Assembly (NCBI GenBank): GCA_910584915.1
Contig: CAJUDM010000019.1
Location: forward strand, 1 to 37,327
DNA length: 37,327 nt
Direction of reading: 5' to 3'
Source of the DNA: an uncultured Lachnospiraceae bacterium
GTDB lineage: Bacteria; Bacillota; Clostridia; Lachnospirales; Lachnospiraceae
Part shown: positions 33,604 to 37,327 of the stretch, in pieces
Layout of the letters: each line of letters starts with the position of its first letter
Position numbering within the stretch: position 1 is the stretch's first letter
Program-made: the position numbers and the translations under genes
The notes under the pieces: generated by a model
Databases searched by the model: none
Told to the model about the DNA's origin: nothing
Seen by the model: only the letters and a program-made list of their open reading frames with translations

Positions 33604-33792
33604 TTAAGCTTCTTCTACTTTTACTAAGTGCCTTACTCTCTGAATCATGCCTCTGGTTGCTCCGTTGTCAGGCATCTCCACTGTCTGATGCATTTTCCGA
33701 AGTCCCATCGCAACGATGGTTGCGCGCTGCTTCGGAATCGCGCCGATAGGAGATTTCACCAGAGTGATCTTTAATGTTTTGTTATCTTCCAT
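33604..33792 (-). CDS. rpmD: Large ribosomal subunit protein uL30
   Basis: A 62-residue bacterial L30, short form as expected. LKITLVKSPIGAIPKQRATI and the VRHLVKVEEA tail are typical. AAAGGAG precedes the ATG. It lies between rpsE and rplO. Confidence 0.97.
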   Translation of the reverse strand: MEDNKTLKITLVKSPIGAIPKQRATIVAMGLRKMHQTVEMPDNGATRGMIQRVRHLVKVEEA

Positions 33793-33808
33793 GTGAGTTT
33801 TCTCCTTT

Positions 33809-34318
33809 CTAGCTTACGACTTCTTCTACGGATTTGCCGCGGCTCTTTGCAACCTCCTCAGGAGTCTTAAGCTGGCTTAAGCCTGAGATCGCTGCGAGGA
33901 CCACGTTCTGCTTGTTGTTGGAACCCAGAGATTTTGTACGGATGTTCCTGATGCCTGCAAGTTCGCAAACGATACGCGCCGGACCGCCCGCAATGATACC
34001 GGTACCTTCGGGAGCCCTCTTTAACAGAACCTCTGAAGAACCATATTTTCCAATAAAATCATGTGTGATACTGCTGTTCTCATCGATGGCAACGCTCACC
34101 AGATTCTTGATGGCGTCCTCTTTGCCTTTCCGGATGGCCTCAGGGATCTCAGTAGCTTTTCCCAGGCCGGCACCTACATGACCATTACCGTCACCAACAA
34201 CCACAAGAGCAGTAAAACGCATATTACGTCCGCCCTTTACAACCTTAGTAACACGTTTGATGGTAACAACTTTTTCGGTTAATTCCATGTTGCTTATGTC
34301 TATGATTGTACGCTTCAT
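33809..34318 (-). CDS. rpsE: Small ribosomal subunit protein uS5
   Basis: A 169-residue S5, important for decoding fidelity. Recognised by EKVVTIKRVTKVVKGGRNMR, FTALVVVGDGNGHVGAGLGK and LLKRAPEGTGIIAGGPARIV. I chose the ATG at 34318 (MKRTIIDISN), with AAGGGAG upstream; the longer frame to 34366 would overlap the end of rplR without a ribosome site. Confidence 0.97.
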   Translation of the reverse strand: MKRTIIDISNMELTEKVVTIKRVTKVVKGGRNMRFTALVVVGDGNGHVGAGLGKATEIPEAIRKGKEDAIKNLVSVAIDENSSITHDFIGKYGSSEVLLKRAPEGTGIIAGGPARIVCELAGIRNIRTKSLGSNNKQNVVLAAISGLSQLKTPEEVAKSRGKSVEEVVS

Positions 34319-34334
34319 GTACGTTTCTCCCTTC

Positions 34335-34703
34335 CTAGAATGTAAGGCCAGCTTCTCTGGCCGCATCAGCTAATGCTGCTACTTTACCCTGGTATATATA
34401 ACCGCCTCTGTCAAAAACCACTGTATTAATGCCTTTCTCAAGTGCTCTTTTCCCAATTACCGTTCCAAGATATGCCGCCGCGTCAACGTTGTTCGTCTTC
34501 TCCAGTTCAGCCTTCACCTCTTTTTCAAGTGTGGAGGCGGAAGCCAGAGTCACCCCTGCGGTATCGTCGATAATTTGAGCATACATATGATTATTGCTTC
34601 GGAACACTGAAAGGCGGGGCCTTGCAGCGGTTCCGGACAAACGGTTACGCATTCTTCTGTGCTTTTTAACACGAACTTCCTGTCTCGATTTTTTACTAAC
34701 CAT
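34335..34703 (-). CDS. rplR: Large ribosomal subunit protein uL18
   Basis: A 122-residue 5S rRNA-binding protein. RMRNRLSGTAARPRLSVFRS, NNHMYAQIIDD and the C-terminal FDRGGYIYQGKVAALADAAR are canonical. AAGGAG lies before the ATG. It lies between rplF and rpsE. Confidence 0.98.
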   Translation of the reverse strand: MVSKKSRQEVRVKKHRRMRNRLSGTAARPRLSVFRSNNHMYAQIIDDTAGVTLASASTLEKEVKAELEKTNNVDAAAYLGTVIGKRALEKGINTVVFDRGGYIYQGKVAALADAAREAGLTF

Positions 34704-34723
34704 TTTTACACTCTCCTTATCTG

Positions 34724-35266
34724 TTATTTCTTACCGGTCTTACCGACTTTACGTCTGATCACTTCGTCAGCATACTTGATACCCTTGCCCTTATAAGGCT
34801 CCGGCCTTCTCTTGTCTCTGATCTCAGCCGCAAACTGGCCGACTTTCTCTTTGTCGATACCTTTTACAATGATCACATTCTGTCCTTCCAGCACTGTCTC
34901 AATGCCCTCGGGATCTGTCATCTCAACCGGGTGGGAATAACCGAGAGATAAGGTGAGCACCTTACCCGCCTTTGCCGCCCTGTAACCTACACCGTTTACT
35001 TCCAGCTTCTTCTGGAACCCTTCCGTCACACCTACCACCATATTATGGATCAGTGTTCTGGTAAGGCCGTGTAAAGACTTCATCTTCTTTAAATCGTTTG
35101 GTCTGGATACGGTAACTTCCGCACCTTCCAGCTTGATCTCCATCTCGGATGGAAGGACTCTCTCCAGAGTACCCTTAGGACCTTTTACAGTCACTTTATT
35201 ATTTTCTGCAATCTCCACGGTGACTCCCGCGGGAATCGCGATTGGCATTCTCCCTATACGTGACAT
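34724..35266 (-). CDS. rplF: Large ribosomal subunit protein uL6
   Basis: A 180-residue L6 near the factor-binding site of the 50S. Recognised by MSRIGRMPIAIPAGVTVEI, VKGPKGTLERVLP and the C-terminal RRPEPYKGKGIKYADEVIRR. TAGGAGG precedes the ATG. The gap before it holds two hairpins. Confidence 0.98.
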   Translation of the reverse strand: MSRIGRMPIAIPAGVTVEIAENNKVTVKGPKGTLERVLPSEMEIKLEGAEVTVSRPNDLKKMKSLHGLTRTLIHNMVVGVTEGFQKKLEVNGVGYRAAKAGKVLTLSLGYSHPVEMTDPEGIETVLEGQNVIIVKGIDKEKVGQFAAEIRDKRRPEPYKGKGIKYADEVIRRKVGKTGKK

Positions 35267-35305
35267 GCCCGTACCTCCTAAATTTTATATTTTATTACAG
35301 CGCCG

Positions 35306-35393
35306 GAGAAAATGCGAAGCATTTTTCTCTTAGAGATGAAACTTAGAATTTCTTAGGCGACGTCCTTTGGCGCCTTAGAAATTCTTTTCATCT
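35306..35393. repeat. Long inverted repeat plus small hairpin between rpsH and rplF
   Basis: AGATGAAA...AGAATTTCT...AGGCG (35334-35358) pairs with CGCC..AGAAATTCT and TTTCATCT (35371-35393), about 22 base pairs with a 3-base bulge and one mismatch, beginning directly at the rpsH stop. A second hairpin, GAGAAAATGC/GCATTTTTCTC (35306-35329), follows toward rplF. Confidence 0.7.
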
Positions 35394-35795
35394 TTACCAG
35401 ATAAATGCTAATACTTCGCCGCCTACGCCTAACTCTCTCGCCTTCTTGTCTGTGATTACGCCCTGGTTAGTGGAAACGATTGCGATTCCCAGGCCGCCCA
35501 GGACTTTCGGCATATCTTCCTTGCCCGCATATACCCGAAGGCCAGGCTTGGAAATTCTCTTGATACCGGAAATGATCTTTTCATTCCTGTCTGCACCATA
35601 CTTTAAGGTAATGCGGATCGTGTTGAATGAACCGTCTTCTATCACTTCAAATTTTTTGATATAACCTTCATCTGACAGAATCTGCGCGATAGCCAGTTTC
35701 ATTTTAGATGAGGGTACGTCTACTGTATCATGTTTTGCAGTATTTGCGTTACGGATTCTTGTAAGCATATCTGCAATAGGGTCACTCATTGTCAT
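35394..35795 (-). CDS. rpsH: Small ribosomal subunit protein uS8
   Basis: A 133-residue S8, a central 16S rRNA binder and, in E. coli, the spc operon repressor. MSDPIADMLTRIRNANTAKH and the C-terminal GVITDKKARELGVGGEVLAF are canonical. The first ATG (35795) is used because AGGAGG lies 9 bases upstream; the third codon is also ATG. Confidence 0.98.
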   Translation of the reverse strand: MTMSDPIADMLTRIRNANTAKHDTVDVPSSKMKLAIAQILSDEGYIKKFEVIEDGSFNTIRITLKYGADRNEKIISGIKRISKPGLRVYAGKEDMPKVLGGLGIAIVSTNQGVITDKKARELGVGGEVLAFIW

Positions 35796-35835
35796 GGTCA
35801 GTTTCCTCCTTCTTCATTTAGACTCATCACGCATC

Positions 35836-36021
35836 CTACCAGCTCGATTTCTTTACGCCGGGGATCTCGCCCTTATATGCCAACTCACGGAAGCAAATTC
35901 TGCAGATTCCGTATTTTCTCAAATATGCGTGGGGACGGCCACAAATTTTGCAGCGGCTGTAAGCTCTCGTAGAGAACTTCGGTTTGCGCTGCTGTTTAAT
36001 CTTCATCGCTGTTTTAGCCAT
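35836..36021 (-). CDS. rpsN: Small ribosomal subunit protein uS14, zinc-binding type
   Basis: A 61-residue short S14. The zinc motif is C24KIC27 and C40RIC43, in YSRCKICGRPHAYLRKYGIC, which makes it the zinc-containing type common in Gram-positive spc operons. AGGAGG precedes the ATG. It lies between rplE and rpsH. Confidence 0.98.
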   Translation of the reverse strand: MAKTAMKIKQQRKPKFSTRAYSRCKICGRPHAYLRKYGICRICFRELAYKGEIPGVKKSSW

Positions 36022-36036
36022 GGAATTTACCTCCTG

Positions 36037-36576
36037 TTATTTTGCATACGGCATATTGAATAATCTCAATAACTCACGTGCCTCTTCGTCCGTCTTTGCC
36101 GTGGTTACAATGATCACATCCATGCCTCTTACTTTGTCAATCTTATCATACTCGATCTCGGGGAAGATGATCTGCTCCTTGATACCAAGTGCATAGTTTC
36201 CTCTTCCGTCAAACGCGTTAGCGCTGACACCTCTGAAGTCACGCACACGGGGCAGTGCCAGGTTCACCAGACGATCCAGGAACTCATACATCTTCTCCCC
36301 GCGGAGCGTTGTCTTACATCCAATAGACTGTCCTTCCCTGATCTTAAAGTTAGCGATAGATTTCTTCGCTTTCGTAACAACAGCGTGCTGGCCTGTGATC
36401 TTTTCCATGTCAGCAACGGCAGCTTCCAATACCTTCGGATTTTCCTTTGCTTCACCGACACCCATATTTACAACGATTTTGTCGATCTTGGGAACTTCCA
36501 TGATATTCTTATAGCCAAACTTTTTGATCATAGCATCTACGATCTCATTTTTGTACATGTCTTTTAATCTGCTCAT
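36037..36576 (-). CDS. rplE: Large ribosomal subunit protein uL5
   Basis: A 179-residue L5 of the central protuberance that contacts 5S rRNA. MEVPKIDKIVVNMGVGEAKE, REGQSIGCKTTLRG and FPEIEYDKIDKVRGMDVIIV are canonical. GGGAGGAGG precedes the ATG. Confidence 0.98.
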   Translation of the reverse strand: MSRLKDMYKNEIVDAMIKKFGYKNIMEVPKIDKIVVNMGVGEAKENPKVLEAAVADMEKITGQHAVVTKAKKSIANFKIREGQSIGCKTTLRGEKMYEFLDRLVNLALPRVRDFRGVSANAFDGRGNYALGIKEQIIFPEIEYDKIDKVRGMDVIIVTTAKTDEEARELLRLFNMPYAK

Positions 36577-36591
36577 GTTCTACCTCCTCCC

Positions 36592-36903
36592 TCAATCGAT
36601 CACTTCGCCTGTGGATTTCGCGAAACGGACTTTCTTATCGCCTTCCATCTTAAAGCCTACTCTGGTCGGTTTTCCTTTGTGCACATACATCACATTGGAA
36701 ATATCGATCATAGCCTCTCTCTGTACGATACCGCCGTTAGCGTTTGCCGCGGAAGGTTTCATATGCTTTGTGATCATATTTACGCCCTCAACGAGCACTC
36801 TGCCCTTTTTGCGGTCAATCTCAAGGACTTTGCCTTCTTTGTCTTTATCTTTGCCGGCGATCACCTTCACTGTATCGCCCTTTTTGATCTTTAACATTGC
36901 CAT
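36592..36903 (-). CDS. rplX: Large ribosomal subunit protein uL24
   Basis: A 103-residue KOW-fold assembly initiator of the 50S. KIKKGDTVKVIAGKDKDKEG is the KOW motif, and GVNMITKHMKPS is typical. It follows rplN closely and is followed by rplE. Normal length. Confidence 0.98.
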   Translation of the reverse strand: MAMLKIKKGDTVKVIAGKDKDKEGKVLEIDRKKGRVLVEGVNMITKHMKPSAANANGGIVQREAMIDISNVMYVHKGKPTRVGFKMEGDKKVRFAKSTGEVID

Positions 36904-36917
36904 AACCGGTATACCTC

Positions 36918-37286
36918 CTATAATACTTCCGGAGCCAGGGAAACGATCTTCATAAACTGTTTCTCACGAAGCTCTCTTGCTACCGGTCCAAAGATACGGG
37001 TTCCTCTCGGAGTCTTGTCATCTTTGATAATAACAGCAGCATTTTCATCGAATCTGATGTAAGAACCATCTTTGCGGCGAGCGCCTTTTACGGTGCGCAC
37101 TACAACAGCTTTTACCACGTCACCCTTTTTCACAACGCCGCCTGGTGTTGCATCTTTGACAGAAGCAACGATTATATCGCCAATACTTGCATATCTTCTT
37201 GTAGAGCCGCCCATTACCCTGATGCAAAGCAGTTCTTTCGCACCTGTGTTATCGGCAACTTTCAGTCTGGTTTCCTGCTGAACCAT
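36918..37286 (-). CDS. rplN: Large ribosomal subunit protein uL14
   Basis: A complete 122-residue L14. MVQQETRLKVADNTGAKELL, RYASIGDIIVASVKDA and FGPVARELREKQFMKIVSLA are canonical. AAAGGAG precedes the ATG. Bases 37287-37327 hold only this leader; the expected rpsQ gene would lie beyond the window edge. Confidence 0.98.
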   Translation of the reverse strand: MVQQETRLKVADNTGAKELLCIRVMGGSTRRYASIGDIIVASVKDATPGGVVKKGDVVKAVVVRTVKGARRKDGSYIRFDENAAVIIKDDKTPRGTRIFGPVARELREKQFMKIVSLAPEVL

Positions 37287-37327
37287 GTTGATTCTCCTTT
37301 CGCTTTGTTTCCCATCTCGAAAATCAG

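Overview
The window looks like a low-GC Gram-positive chromosome of the Clostridia, most likely a Lachnospiraceae member. The reasons are the spc/alpha ribosomal gene order with a KOW-domain protein between map and infA, an enlarged L17, zinc-type S14 and L36, a PPi-type phosphofructokinase, an Rpn-family nuclease gene, and CUT1-type sugar transport under a YesM/YesN-like two-component system. Nearly all genes lie on the minus strand; the only convincing plus-strand gene is a DeoR regulator. No tRNA, rRNA, CRISPR array or intact insertion sequence was seen.

Right third (37.3 to 25.7 kb, read leftward): rplN, rplX, rplE, rpsN, rpsH, rplF, rplR, rpsE, rpmD, rplO, secY, adk, map, a KOW protein, infA, rpmJ, rpsM, rpsK, rpsD, rpoA, rplQ. 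An internal promoter stands before rpmJ. Several gaps in this otherwise compact operon hold long hairpins, some of them related to each other. A PPi-type phosphofructokinase gene follows rplQ after a structured spacer and ends at a bidirectional terminator shared with the DeoR gene.

Middle (24.1 to 14.7 kb): a DeoR regulator diverges from a seven-gene operon: BtpA/SgcQ-family protein, ribose-type sugar-binding lipoprotein, double-ATPase, two permeases, a second BtpA/SgcQ protein and an FGGY sugar kinase. A good promoter and repeated CGAAA-type operator sequences lie between the divergent genes. The sugar is unknown, and this is the best candidate in the window for an undescribed catabolic pathway.

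Next (14.5 to 5.4 kb): a YesM-like histidine kinase and a YesN/AraC-like response regulator, then a CUT1 binding protein, two permeases and a GH36 alpha-galactosidase, ending at a terminator. Similar tandem boxes lie upstream of both the kinase gene and the binding-protein gene and are the likely regulator sites. The operon has no ATPase of its own, so a shared MsmK/MsmX-type ATPase is probably used.

Left end (5.3 to 0.2 kb): two uncharacterised proteins, an Rpn-family nuclease gene interrupted by a small hairpin insertion with an in-frame stop, an MBL-fold hydrolase, the decayed fusion of a MNT nucleotidyltransferase and HEPN toxin pair, an unknown membrane protein, and an aldo/keto reductase with a ferredoxin-like tail. 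This part reads as accessory, decaying DNA.
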